Below are positions 10,447 to 21,359 of a DNA stretch of 60,000 bases, in pieces. Each line of letters begins with the position of its first letter. Within the stretch, counting starts at the first letter, position 1. A program made the translations under genes and the position numbers. The DNA is from Cryptomeria japonica (Eukaryota > Streptophyta > Pinopsida > Cupressales > Cupressaceae), in the NCBI RefSeq assembly GCF_030272615.1, contig NC_081409.1, positions 243,287,924 through 243,347,923 of the forward strand. The letters are read 5' to 3'. The notes under the pieces are model-generated. The model saw only the letters and a list, made by a program, of their open reading frames with translations, ran no database searches and was not told where the DNA came from.

Positions 10447-11189
10447 GTATGAATTTGCCTCATGTGTGATATCATGGTACATGGATATTTTTGTTCTTTT
10501 GGGGACATTTTACATTTGGGCAACTTTGTGGTGTGATGATAAGGCTATCTGCCATACCATATGGACCAGCTTTGCATGAAGAGTTCGCTGCTAGCTAGAT
10601 ATTTAAGATGGTATAGTTAAAGTTTTGCCACATATGATCTTTGCCATGTAATCTATAATTCTGAGTGGATGAAAAATTGGTCTACTATTTCTCTTGTTGA
10701 TGTCCCAACTAAAATGTAAAACCTTCTAATCATCAAGCAAGTTAAAACTTTATGTAGTGTAACTTGTAATGTTATTGTAATTGACAAATATTAGGTTCAT
10801 AGCTATTAGGGAAATTTTTGAACTGTCACTTCAACTAGTTAGTGTTAATTGCCTAATGTAGTTATATAACTGTTAATTAGTTCCTTTTAGTTAAATTTGA
10901 TGAATAGATTGGATTGGATTATGGGTGCTACTTGAAAGAGCTAGTTCCGTAAGAGTCTAGTGAGGCATTCATATTGCCTGCTATCATGAAATACAAATAT
11001 TTTTGTTTGGTTATATATTTGTGTGGAGTATCATGTTAGGTGTGTGTTTCTTTCGAATATTCTCATGGTCGCCAATTGTAATATGAGTGATAGGAGGGTA
11101 TTTTTCAAATTCTTGGAGGGCTTTTTGTTCCTCTGTTTTTGGCAAATTATAAGATTCATAGTATCTGTGATAGGTGTAGACCATAGTTG
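10447..11189 (+). other. Intron sequence between VTE1 exon and LTR A
   Basis: AT-rich, with no recognised coding or repeat content. It ends at AGTTG (11185-11189), which would be the target duplication of LTR A if A was part of a full element. A second copy of AGTTG next to a matching LTR was not found. Confidence 0.5.
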
Positions 11190-12040
11190 TGTTCATCATC
11201 GTGTATTAAAATGGCATTGCTACGACTCCATCCGGCCAACGCAGAATAGAATGTACTCACTGAGTATCCTATCCTCTCTTGAGACAAGGAAATCCCTAAT
11301 GCTGTTTCTCACGTTTGATCAAAGGGGATGACCTCAAGGTTTCGTTTGTTAGGTCTTGACTGCGGGATTACTCAGTGGTTTGATGTGTTTTTGCTGGAAA
11401 CACAAGGGGACTTACGGTAAAATAGGCAATTGCTGGATGAGTTCCCTAAAACTTTAACAGTCTCGTTTATCGATTGGTCTCAGTTGCATGATACTTTTTC
11501 AGCAGGACTGCGGATTCTTCTTGATAAAAAAGGAAAAAAGAGGGATAGGAAGAGGGAGGTACAAAAAGTCTAAATTATTTAACTAGGATAGCATATTCAG
11601 AAAACAGACAGGCACCTCCAAATAACTAGACTAAGCATTACCAGCCATTTAAGCACAATACTTGCATCAATCTAGTGTGATCTTCAAGGGAAAATTGAGT
11701 TTTCATGCTACTAAATACAACATCAGAACTTTAACATTCATTCAGTGAGCATTCAATAACCGAACTAAACATATGAAAGGTTCAGATTAACCATACAGAA
11801 GGAAAATCATCAGTCATCCCCTAATGGTATGAACAGTGAGGATTCTATCAGATGTTTATCTAGAAAATGCTATAGAGAAATGAAAGAAACATAATTGAAA
11901 ATTCTAAATTGATGAAGAAGGAGACCATGCACTCACAAGGAAACTTGAAACAGTCTTAACTTTGCATTAAATCCTGTAAATTTCGCTAGAGCTTCAGCAA
12001 CAATCCATGAACTTCTTACAAAATGAGGGAAAACCAGTCC

Positions 12041-12050
12041 CCTTAAATAG
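12041..12050 (-). promoter_or_regulatory. Conserved TATA motif in LTR A
   Basis: CTATTTAAGG on the minus strand, 851 bp from the LTR edge, aligns with TATA motifs of B (34429-34440), C (43918-43930), D (50525-50534) and E (37621-37632). All read CTAT-A/T-A-A-R-G at comparable distance and orientation. Confidence 0.6.
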
Positions 12051-12296
12051 GCTTCAAAAATGGATGAATGGCCAAGATCTAATCTAAACAAGTGGCCCAG
12101 ATTCATCCATACAAAAGAGTACCCATACCCATAAATGGAGGGTAAATATCAGCAACTACCCAAAGGGAGCAATAACTACCCAAAAAAGGTAATTAAAACA
12201 AATCCAAAATGATCCAAAAAGGTGCACAGTCATAAAGTTTACATTTATAGTTGACTTGGAAGTCAAATATGACCCTTTGGCCAAAAAGTGCACTTT

Positions 12297-14346
12297 TCAA
12301 AATTCAAAAGAAAAAAGCACTTTCTCTTTTCCAGCTCTAGATTCCTTGGTGATGAATTCAACTTCGTCATGCAAATATTCTCCCCAGATATCCCGATTAG
12401 CTGCACGTTCTACCTGAACGTAGTGCTTAAATCTCAAGCATAGCTTGAATAATTCGGTCGTTGGCGGCATAGGTGGATTGAACATTTTGTAATGGATACC
12501 TTGTAGCAGGCCATCTAAATTCTCCAGTTCCTTTGCTAGCCTTGGCCTTCTTCCTCTTCTCAGGCTTTTCAATCTCTTCCTTAGGTGCACTAGAAGTTCC
12601 CTCATCTTCGGAGGACTGAGAATCAAGGTTACCCATTAAGTGGTAAGTGAACTGGACTCCTTCATGAATTAGTCGCTCAATCTGCTGATGCAACCACTGG
12701 TCTGTATATCTTCCTGGGGCTGCCATGACTGCCTCAAAATCAGTGATCGGGTCTTGCGACCAATCAACGCCTGGCAAAAGATGCCTTACTGCCTCAAATT
12801 CCCGGACTTGCAGACAATTCCCTGAATCTGTGAGTTGATCTGGGACCCGGCGGTATTCGAAGAGTCGCATTTGCTGCACACTCAGCCTTTAATACTCACG
12901 CCTTCGGACCTCATAGTCATCAGAGTAGTTTTTCCAATAATCTTCAACTGATTCCCTTGCTCTGTACCGCTTGCCATAGGCTCTCTTTGCGAGATTGTCG
13001 TGATCAAAGCATTTCCTTGGAAAATGCTCTTGTAGGCCATAGGAGGCCAGCTCTGCAAAGGATTCCTCTGCCTGGGATGGGGTCTTTAGATGGACATCCT
13101 GGTTGCCTATAATCATGGGGAATGCGAATCCAGCCTGCTTCCTGTCCCTGAGTAAGCTGCCTGCCGAACGTGACTGCCTTGCGACCTCCATAAGAACTAT
13201 CTTGTCGGTTGGGTATCGTGGAAGTCGGAGAGGGGCACCATCAAAGCTAGCTATTCGGATGTAGGAAAACCCTGGGAACTGGATGAACCAGGCCCCATAT
13301 CTCTGTACTAGAATAGTAGCTTGCTCTGAGAGCCTTATGTGTAATCCTCCCTGCATTAGCCTGACCAGGTGCATTATGAAGGCGTCATTGATGCGCTCAT
13401 ATTGACCAACGGCATAGGCCGGGCTGTTCTTTTCTCTTTGAGCTATATCTTGCTAGTGTAGCTGTGGGTAACAATCATATACTTTTACCTGATCAGGTCC
13501 ATTCCCAATTTCACCCTTCATGATCAAACCTGGCAGTGGCTGGTTTCTGGCGAACATGTAGACCAAATAGGAGGTCATAGTGAAGTACTTCTTTGTCTCA
13601 AGTTCGATCAGCTGAGTATGGATGTTGTCGCTTATGATCTGGGCCCAGTCAAACTTGGATTTCCCAGCAAAGACTTGCTCTGTGAAGTAAGACATCCATT
13701 CTTCAAAGTAGTTGGATTGGGGAAGTCCCATAATCCTACTGAGCAATGTGACCATGTCCCCATGCTCGTTGTGAAAGTCGCTTCTAGGGGTCTTTTTCCC
13801 AATCCTGACGCTTGGAGGTCTTCTCTCCTTGTACCACTCTTCATTCATTAGTGTTCTGCACCTGGCGGGATTCATATCATACACCCCTTGTGCTTCATCC
13901 ATAGTTGTTGCTATAGGGTTGTTTCGAAAGGGAATGTCAAATGCGTCGCCAATGGCCTCAGGAGTGAAGTTAGCGAGGACCATGTCCTCGAGGAGCACCA
14001 ATCTGGAACCTGGCTGGTAATGCCGGGCAGCCTCTATTACTAACTCATAGTTTTGCATTGCCGGGGGAAATCTTGCCGCTTGGGCGATGCCACTTTCCAT
14101 CATCTGCCTAGGCTTGCCATAGGCGTTAGGGGAGAAGACTTGGTTCCTGAAATCTTGGATATCAATATGGCCCAGGTCAGTATCACCGACACTGTCCCAG
14201 ATACTCTGAACTTTTGACTCCCTCAGTCCCCCTCTTTGATATTGATACTTCATCTTTTCGACTTTGCGAGGGATATCTGATTTGGATGCTCGTGATGTCT
14301 CGGCTGTAGCAGGCGTTTTTGATGATTCTACCACCGATTTAGGCAT
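12297..14346 (-). pseudogene. LTR-borne ORF, copy A
   Basis: The start is the Met of MPKSVVESSKT at 14346, just after a conserved GTGCAG|GATAA splice-acceptor-like motif. The frame runs through a basic N-terminus (PRKVEKMKYQYQRGG), a conserved block (GDTDLGHIDIQDFRN) and NFTPEAIGDAFDIPF, the last resembling the F-x-x-x-x-I-x-x-x-F-x-I/L-P motif of additional ORFs in Athila/Tat retrotransposons. A helical region (AFIMHLVRLMQGGLHIRLSEQ) ends in a Glu/Lys-rich tail. Stops lie at about 13453 and 12889, and a frame change occurs near 12550. Compared with copy B, an internal segment after about residue 620 is deleted. The product is not a known enzyme by eye; no catalytic motif is recognised. It lies antisense to the direction implied by the primer site at 16333. 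Confidence 0.7.
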
Positions 14347-15569
14347 TTATCCTGCACAACTGGACGCCGATTACGAGGAGATATAAAGGAAGTAAAGCGG
14401 GTTAGATAAAGAATATGCCAGCATACAAGGATCAATTCAAAAACCGAATTGAAAGAACAACGTGATATCGTTAGCTAAAAGCTTGATTGATTTAAACATG
14501 AATATTTATGAAGCTTTTCGATTGCGGATTTATACTCAGGCACTTTAGGATCAATTTTCAAAATGGACAAAGCCTGAGAAATTTTCCTAAGTCTGAAAAT
14601 GCATTTTCTAGCTGATTCTTAGGAGTAAATTCTTATTTCAATTGCTTTGCATGACGCGTCATAAATAGAAAAAAGATGCGATTTTCAAGACTTGATCATT
14701 TTAATCAATTTTGCACACACGTCTATCCAATTTTGCAAATATTTCAAACGATTTTAAGAGAGGTGAAGCACATTTATTTGGCGAAAATGAATGGCGTGAA
14801 TTTGCACAACTTGCAACTTTGAATGGGGGAAATCTGCAATTTTTGAATTTTAACGGTTAACTTCCTATTCAAATTTTCGGCCCCTATGGTTTGAAAAGAA
14901 CTTGCAATTTTACACTCAGACTTAGCAATTTGATTACCTTGGTGATTTTGGCGATTTATTTCAGCGTGATTTTACCTTGTGCGAACTTTAGCAAACGGAG
15001 GGGGTTTTCATATTATTTACCGCGCGATTTGGGGAGTCTTTGCGAACTCCAAACACTCTTCACTTATCCCTCTAGGTCACGATTTTTGGGAGTTTTATGA
15101 AAAACACGATCTTCTCCTACAATGCAAACTTCGGGTTTTTGAGTTGCCCTTTCGAACTTTTGAAGAAATCGCGATTTTCGGCGATTGGGAGGAGTTTGCA
15201 AATTTCACCTTTCACGCATCTTACCCTAACTTCAGGTTCTTAAGGCAGTTTGCCAACTTTGGATTTTTGACGTTTATCCCTCATTATGCGAATTTTGGAG
15301 CTTTGGAGGGTTTTGCGAGCTTCATTTTCACGCACCTCCTTTCACAATTCGCCCTCGGCAATTTGAAGAGGTTTTTAAACTTTTACCTTCCACGCACTTC
15401 ACCCTTGCATGGCGAATTTCGGAGCTTTGGAGGGTTTTGCGAAGTGCGGCACTTTGATCCCTTTTGCCAATTTTCAAACTTCTGAAGAAATTGTGATTTT
15501 CCTCCAAGTCGCGATTTTCGGCGGTTGGGCGTGGTTTGTCAAACTTTGGACCTTTGGTGGCTTTTGCCA

Positions 15570-15765
15570 ACTTTCAATTTTAACATTTTCACTTAAAGGT
15601 CTGAATTTCGGCCTTTTGAGGCATTTTGCCAACTTTCACTTTTTAACATTTTCACTTAAAGGTCTGAATTTCCGCCTTTTGAGACATTTTGCCAACTTTC
15701 ACTTTTTAACATTTTCACTTAAAGGTCCGAATTTCGGCCTTTTGAGGCATTTTGCCAACTTTGGA
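15570..15765 (+). repeat. 63-bp tandem repeat in LTR A
   Basis: Three copies with starts near 15581, 15644 and 15707 share TAACATTTTCACTTAAAGG and TTTTGCCAACTTT. The period is exactly 63 bp, so all frames are kept across copies. This alone explains the open frame 15409-15840, which I do not consider coding. Confidence 0.85.
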
Positions 15766-16294
15766 CCTTTTGGTCACTTAGAAAATTTCAGACCTTTTGA
15801 CAACTTTGCCAATTTTCAAATTTTACTGCGTTTTCACTAAAAAGTGGGAGTTTCGGCACTTGGGTGAGTTTTGTCAATTTTGGCACTTGGGGCACTTTAA
15901 GGCTTTCGCCCCCACCTTTTACCTTTCAGCTGGCGAAAATCGACGTTCATACAAATCCTGCAAACCTTTAAAAAACATCATGTAATCTCCCTCATATTCT
16001 TATGCGAAAATCGGCGTCTCTGGGTCCCCATGCGACTTTCAAACGCTTTATCCTTTACTTGACGGATTTCGCCAGTCTCTATCATCCCACACCTATTTAA
16101 GGCGATTTTACAAGTTTAGATCATCTCTTGGAATTCGTGCCCAAGGGCTCAACTGACCTCATGGAATCACCGGCTCCTCCGTTCAACATCACCATCTTAC
16201 GGACTGATCGCGGGCTCGCTCGAAACGACGTGAGACACTCTGCGCGGAATTCAACAGGGTGAAGACGGAAAGGCCCTCAAAAAGGAAAGGGGAT

Positions 16295-16309
16295 CCTGTC
16301 GGCGACAGG
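16295..16309. other. GC hairpin near LTR A terminus
   Basis: CCTGTC-GGC-GACAGG, 21 nt from the LTR edge. C has CCCTGTC-GCC-GACAGGG (38494-38510), and B has CCGTC-CTT-GACGG near 27348. The stem is kept while bases change. Confidence 0.7.
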
Positions 16310-16332
16310 GAGCATGTGCAATGCACAACAAA

Positions 16333-16350
16333 TGGTGACTCTGCTGGAGA
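16333..16350 (+). promoter_or_regulatory. Primer binding site, tRNA-Arg type
   Basis: TGGTGACTCTGCTGGAGA lies two bases after LTR A. From memory, Tat-lineage gypsy elements use TGGCGACTCTGCTGGGGA or close variants, complementary to the 3' end of an arginine tRNA. The two differences are transitions typical of methylation decay. It orients LTR A as a plus-strand 5' LTR. Confidence 0.7.
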
Positions 16351-17269
16351 AATGCTCCCAGTCATTTCGGGGACGCAAGTCTAGATCGAACCCAGAATCT
16401 CTGGTTAACCACCACAATTTAGACGAAAAAAGGAGAAAAGGCCTTTCAAAACGAGATAATGTCACGGGTCAAATCGAATCACACGAAAATCGGATTAACT
16501 AGTGTGTGCAAGTGGAATTCATTCCAGCTTAGAAAAAGTTGAGGCATCAATGTTTCACAGTAACAAGATGCCCAACGAACTGATACTTCAAAAGCAACCT
16601 GGATAGAGCCCCGCTGCCAGCAAGCATTCATAGCCCCGACGGAGTTATCGCCTGTTAGCTCACAGAGATTGCTCTGTTTCCGGTAAGAAAGTTTTACTTT
16701 TGCTTTGTACCGACAAAGATGCTTGCATTCCCATCTGTCAATCTTATGCTTGATATCAAGTTGATTTCAAAGCGTCTTTACTCTTGATTCTTTTTTTTCT
16801 TCTTTGTTTCCTTTTGGCATAGTAGGCAGTGAAGTCTATGCAGGATTGAGCGTAACAGTGGTCGCTGAAGCATAGCCTCGGACCTTATCATCGACGTAGT
16901 GTCCCTTTGATTAACAACTGATTGTATGCGATTTTTAAAATGTGTTTGTGCAGTAATCACGATGTTGGGGATAGGTTTTGACAAAAACAAGATCTTGCAG
17001 AGAAAGGGATTCTAGATCAATCCGACCTCATCATGGGGCGCTCCATCAATCAATAGTCCTCCCCGAACTTGGATCCTAGAAGTAGAAGGTTACAGAAATT
17101 TAGCATCGTACCAAAATTGTACACGACATAGGCTTCCTTTCAAAATTGAGAGGGGTCCCAAAACAAAACAAGAAAATAGGAAACTAAACTAAAATAGGAA
17201 AAAACTACCTAAAACAGGAAAACGAAAAACGAAACTATTATATACAAGGGGAAAGACTTCAGAGAAACC
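16351..17269. other. Leader-like or untranslated sequence between LTR A and pol
   Basis: No protein domain was recognised. On the plus strand a candidate short intron runs from GTAAGAAAG (16683) to a pyrimidine-rich tract and GGCATAG (16822), as might occur in a retrotransposon leader. On the minus strand the segment would be the 3' untranslated region of the pol at 17.3-20.7 kb. Somewhere in here the orientation of element sequence appears to switch. Confidence 0.4.
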
Positions 17270-18705
17270 TAAGGCTGGAAATAATGCTTGAGGAATTGAC
17301 CGTTTACAGGCAAGGGGATGTCCTCACCTGTTAGGGTCTTGAGTCGAAATGCATTTTCTCCCAAAATTTTAGAAATCTAGAAAGGATCGAGCCACAGATT
17401 GTCAAACTTGTCGTGTTCTCCTTTCCGCTCGTGGGCTTTGTCCCAACATAGGACAAGGTCAGAAATGTGGAAGGCTTTTACTTTTGCCCTTCTGTTGAAC
17501 CAACGCTTGACCACTTCTTGGTGTTTAGCAAAATTATCTATGGTGTTGTCTCTATTTTCTTCCAAATACAGCAGTTGGGACAACTTGGCCTCTACAGCGT
17601 TGTCGATTCCCAGATATTCCTTCATGAATTGCAAGGTTGGTATTCTCAATTGTATGGGAAAGATGGGGTCGAGGCCATATACCAAATGGTATGATGAAGT
17701 TTTGATGGCGGACTTACATCTAGTGCGGTCTGCCCAAAGGGCAAATCGGTGTTGGGTGTGCCAATCTTTTGGATTCTTGTCCAGAAGTTTTTTAATTACT
17801 TGCAACAGGTTTTTGTTAGTGGATTCTGCCAAACCGTTACCTTGGGGATAGTAGTTAGATGAAAAGTTTAATGTTATCCCATAATCAAAGGCCCAATTTG
17901 AAAATTTTAATGATGCAAATGCAGAACCGTTATCACAAACTAAAGCATGAGGACAACCGAAGCGTGTAATAATGTTTTCTTCTAAAAATTTAATAACAGC
18001 ATTAGCATTGCATTGCTTTAAAGATTGAGCTTCAGACCACCTCGTACAATAATCAAAAGCGGTTAGAATGTACTTGTGCTGCGCAGAGGAGGGTGGGTTG
18101 ATCGTACCTATGAAGTCGAGAGCCCACTGGCCGAATGGTTTTACCTCTATGATTGGTCGGAGTGGCATGGCTGGGGTTCGCTCCTTAGTTGTGGCTACTT
18201 GGCGAACATGGCAGGTCTTCATATGTTCATGGGTGTCCTTGAATAAGGTAGGCCAATAATAGTCGGCCTTGAGGATTTGGTGGGCTGTTGCTAAGCCTGA
18301 CCCATGACCTATCCCAAACTTAGTATGGAACTCTTCTATAATTTGGCGCGCTTCATCTCTATTTACGCATCTTAGGTAGATGCCTTCGTGGTTTCTTTGA
18401 TACAAGAGAGCACCTTGTAGCATCAAACGACTTCTCTTCATTCTCAAAGCCCTCTTCTGCACTGGATTAAGGTGTGATGGACATTTTTGATTAAGAAGAT
18501 AGAAGGTTATGTCATCATACCACTCATCTGGCGAGACTTGTTCAATCAGGTACTGCTGATGTATGATTCCTGAGCATTCAGATGTGAGAGTCTGCGTCAA
18601 AGCTTGACCTCGTACTAGTTTCATGGGCTGAATTTCAATGTCATACTCTTGGATAATGGTCACCCATTTTCCTCTCCTTTCACCTAGCTCGTTCTGCATC
18701 AACAA
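17270..18705 (-). pseudogene. Tat-like gypsy RNase H end and integrase
   Basis: The open frame 17377-18705 starts in the distal RNase H/connection (GKWVTIIQEYDIEI) and runs through integrase. The zinc site has the His pair (FHTKFGIGHG) but reads TCHVRQ where the second Cys is expected, a Cys-to-Arg change. The core has LDFIGT, VCDNGSAF and NGLAESTNK, so the catalytic triad is kept. After a stop at 17377 the same frame continues as ISKILGENAF...VNGQFLKHYF, a GPY/F-like end. No chromodomain was seen. Regions upstream on this strand supply RT and the extra RNase H. Confidence 0.85.
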
Positions 18706-19880
18706 TGTCTTTACTGCAACATCCGGTACTATGGCATATATCTTACTCCTTAGTGTATAATGCCGGAATTTCCTAATAGCTTTGACTAGTGCATAAGCTT
18801 GCTTCTCAATATTGGGGTCTCAATTCAGCTTCTTTCAACGGGGTGCTCATGAATGCTATCGGGTGCTCTCCCTCCTCTTCCTTTTGCTGAGTCAAAATTG
18901 CTGCACAGGTGTGTTCAGAAGCGAAAGAATATATGTAGAATGGCCTTAGATAGTCTGGGCTTACCAAAACCGGCTCCTGGACAATAGCTTGTTTGATCTC
19001 CTCAAACGCTTTTCTAGTTATTAGGGTCCACTCTATCTTAGCATCTTTCTTGAGCATGTCGTTGAGCGGGCGAACTATTTCTGCAAATCCAGTTATAAAT
19101 TTTCTAACAAAATTTATCTTCCCGAAGTACGACTTAAGTTCTTTTTTGTTTGCGGGGAGATTGATTTGCAATATGGCTTTGATTCTATCGGGGTCGATTG
19201 AGCCCCTTTTCTGAAATCACATGACCAAGAAGCTTACCTTCGGTCACGCCAAACATATACTTCTTGGGATTTAGAGATATCCCGAACTGGTGACAGCGCT
19301 GAAAAACTTTTCGCAGATCATTCACATGGTCTTACCTTTTCTTGGAGAAAATTGTCAAGTCATCCATAAAGATAGTGATGCACCGGCCTACAAGGTCCTT
19401 AAAGGCGATGTCCATGGCACGCTGAAATGTGGCTCTTGCGTTGATCAAGGCAAAGGGCATCCTTCTATAAGCAAACACTCCCCACTTGGTGGTGAATGCG
19501 GTCTTCAGCCGTTCTTCATACTCGACCATTACCTGGTTGTACCCAGAATAACCGTCTAGGAAAGACATCATCTGGGATCCATTGACCATTTGCAAGACTT
19601 CATCAAGTGAAGGTAGCGGGTAGTTATCCTTTTCTGATGCTCTATTTAAATTGCGGAAGTCGACACACAATCTTATTTCACCGCTCTTTTTGCTCACGGG
19701 AACTAGGTTAGCGACCCAGGTAGAATGTCGTACTGGAAAGATGATGCGAGCAGCCAGTAATTTTTTTACTTCTTGATATATCAAAGGCTCGAGGAGGGCA
19801 TTCACTGGCCGCTGTCTCTGTCTGAAGGGCTTTGAGTCTGGCTTCAGGGGTATAGTATGAGTTATCACTGAAGTGTCATA
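18706..19880 (-). pseudogene. Tat-like gypsy reverse transcriptase and RNase H
   Basis: RT motifs are RLCVDFRNLN, DGYSGYNQV, RRMPFALINARATFQ and the catalytic FMDDLTIFS (about 19350). The frame breaks just after FSKKR (about 19332); the fingers-thumb joint (GKLLGHVISEKG) continues with stops. The frame 18806-19171 gives SYFGKINFVRKFI and the start of RNase H (YIYSFASEHTCAAILTQQ), where the first catalytic Asp of the usual D-A-S reads as Tyr-Ser-Phe. One more break lies near 18800. This is normal gypsy order, but in a strongly decayed copy. Confidence 0.85.
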
Positions 19881-20289
19881 AGTCTTGAGATCCTCATACC
19901 CCCAAGTGATGATATCTGGGAATTCTCTCATGTTCTTGAGGATTTCGTCTTTTTCCTGAGATGTACATACCTTGCCAATCAGCACGTTCTTTTGATTTTC
20001 TTGTGTGCCAATGTTGATCTTATTGTAGGCGCCTCCTTCGGAAGTACCTTCCTTGCGAGATTTGAGCTGGTCCCAGTCAAAGATTCTTTCTAACTGCACC
20101 ATACCTCTGGGAATGGTGTTTGTCCTAAGATTCAAGACTCCTTCGATGTCGATCTTGGCCTCTTGAGGTTCCTCTTCATCAATGATTTGCACAGCAAACA
20201 CATTGGAGCTTGTGATGAAATCGATGATGTGCTTATCATCATCGAACACCTGAAAATTAGTGACGTTGTCCGGAACTAATGGGACTGAT

Positions 20290-20690
20290 GTCAACTCCAC
20301 TGTAAATTTTTTTAAACTCTGCATTGACAAAGGCTCGAGCGAACTTGCGGCCTGTGCCAATGAGTCAGCGACCTGATTTTGTGATCGGAAGATGGCTTTG
20401 ATGTTGATAGCGTCAAAACTCTCAATTATATCCCACACACGGTTGCGATAAACGCTGAGTCTCTTATCATGGCATGTGTATTGCTTTCGAACTTGCCGAA
20501 CTACCACCTCTAAATCTCCGAAACAATGTAGGATCTGAGCTCCCTTCTTGATGGCTAGTAGCAAACCATGAATCAAAGATTCGTACTCTGCTATGTTGTT
20601 AGTACAATGAAACTATAGTCGGTAGGAGGCCAAATAGGTTTCGCCGGAGGTTCTATATCATACCCATATTTTTGTCATTATTTTTGATTT
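20290..20690 (-). pseudogene. Archaeal-type RNase H domain upstream of RT (Tat lineage)
   Basis: GETYLASYRL, a stop, then FHCTNNIAEYESLIHGLLLA, FGDLEVVVRQV, then SQNQVADSLAQAASS. This is the pattern of the second, archaeal-like RNase H described in plant Tat elements (CTNN-AEYEAL, GDS-LVV-QV, ADALA). The catalytic Asp of G-D-S is kept but Ser is Leu. It precedes RT in the same frame (17.4-20.6 kb order: aRNH, RT, RNase H, integrase). The domain is cut near 20690, where a stretch with no recognisable coding begins. Confidence 0.8.
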
Positions 20691-21194
20691 TGAGTCTTGA
20701 CTGCTTGTGTAAACACTCAACAGCTTTGACATATAGTGTTCTCCATCTCTTACCATGGCAGTCTGTAGTCTATTATTCTGTTTCTGTGAGTTAAAAAAGA
20801 AAGAAAGACAAAGAATACAAATATCATAGCTGCCCATAGTTAAAATCTTTGGGACCCTTGGCAACTAGAATTACCCCAAACATAGAAGTACCAACATGAT
20901 GTTGTAGTTATAGAGGAAGCTTCATCATGTCATTGAATGAAACTTTATGAGTTTATTTTTACTTAGTTGTTGCCATCAATAGGAGTTGATCATTGATGTC
21001 GATTGTCATCACAATCTTCATGCACATTTATGAGTGAAAGAGGTGCTACTCCTTTTTGTCCAATTTTAGTGGTACTTGTGTGGTGGTGATTGTGGAGTGA
21101 AGGTATGCATTCATGATTTTCTTTCCTTTCCAGGATCTATAGTGGTGCATGTGTTGATGCAGACATTGGAGTTTATGTCTCAACCAATTGTGCT

Positions 21195-21262
21195 TGTCAG
21201 ATTTGACACTGCTGAGTTGAGTGCCATATGCTCTTGTAGACCTCACACCACTTGTCATGTGC
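21195..21262 (-). pseudogene. Retrotransposon gag zinc-knuckle remnant
   Basis: The minus strand reads KWCEVYKSIWHSTQQCQ, with the spacing C-x2-(C)-x4-H-x4-C of a nucleocapsid knuckle but Tyr for the second Cys. It lies upstream of the extra RNase H in the same orientation, so it is probably gag of the same Tat-like element. Between 20700 and 21150 only scattered fragments are seen. Confidence 0.55.
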
Positions 21263-21359
21263 TTCGCCTTTCTGTCTGGGGGGAACTTCTTCTGAGGCTT
21301 TGGTTGATGATTTTGGCTTTGGGAGTCCTTGTCATCCTACTTATTGTTTGACTTGATGT

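Larger units (their letters stand above)
11190..16330 (+). mobile_element. Giant LTR A (5.1 kb) carrying an antisense ORF
   Basis: The left edge TGTTCATCATCG and right edge GCACAACA correspond, in order and sequence, to the ends of LTRs B and C. The interior is collinear with B and C in reverse orientation: a promoter-like block (11.2-12.2 kb), the ORF (12.3-14.35 kb, minus strand), then about 1.9 kb of degenerate repeats rich in TTTCGG and GCGAAA. Two bases after the right edge lies a tRNA-Arg-type primer site on the plus strand, so by that evidence this is a plus-strand 5' LTR. Unlike B-E it has no matching target duplication on both sides, as expected for an LTR still attached to internal sequence. 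A TATTTAAGG at 16094-16102 could be the plus-strand TATA box. Confidence 0.78.

Noticed and set aside
14891-15985. Open frames in the LTR A repeat region, including 143 and 168 codons
   Set aside because: They come from TTTCGG-type repeats with a period divisible by three; low-complexity Phe-rich translation with no counterpart in B or C.
21046-21351. Hydrophobic plus-strand ORF of 91 codons
   Set aside because: It is the complement of a gag zinc-knuckle remnant and has no start context or homology I recognise.
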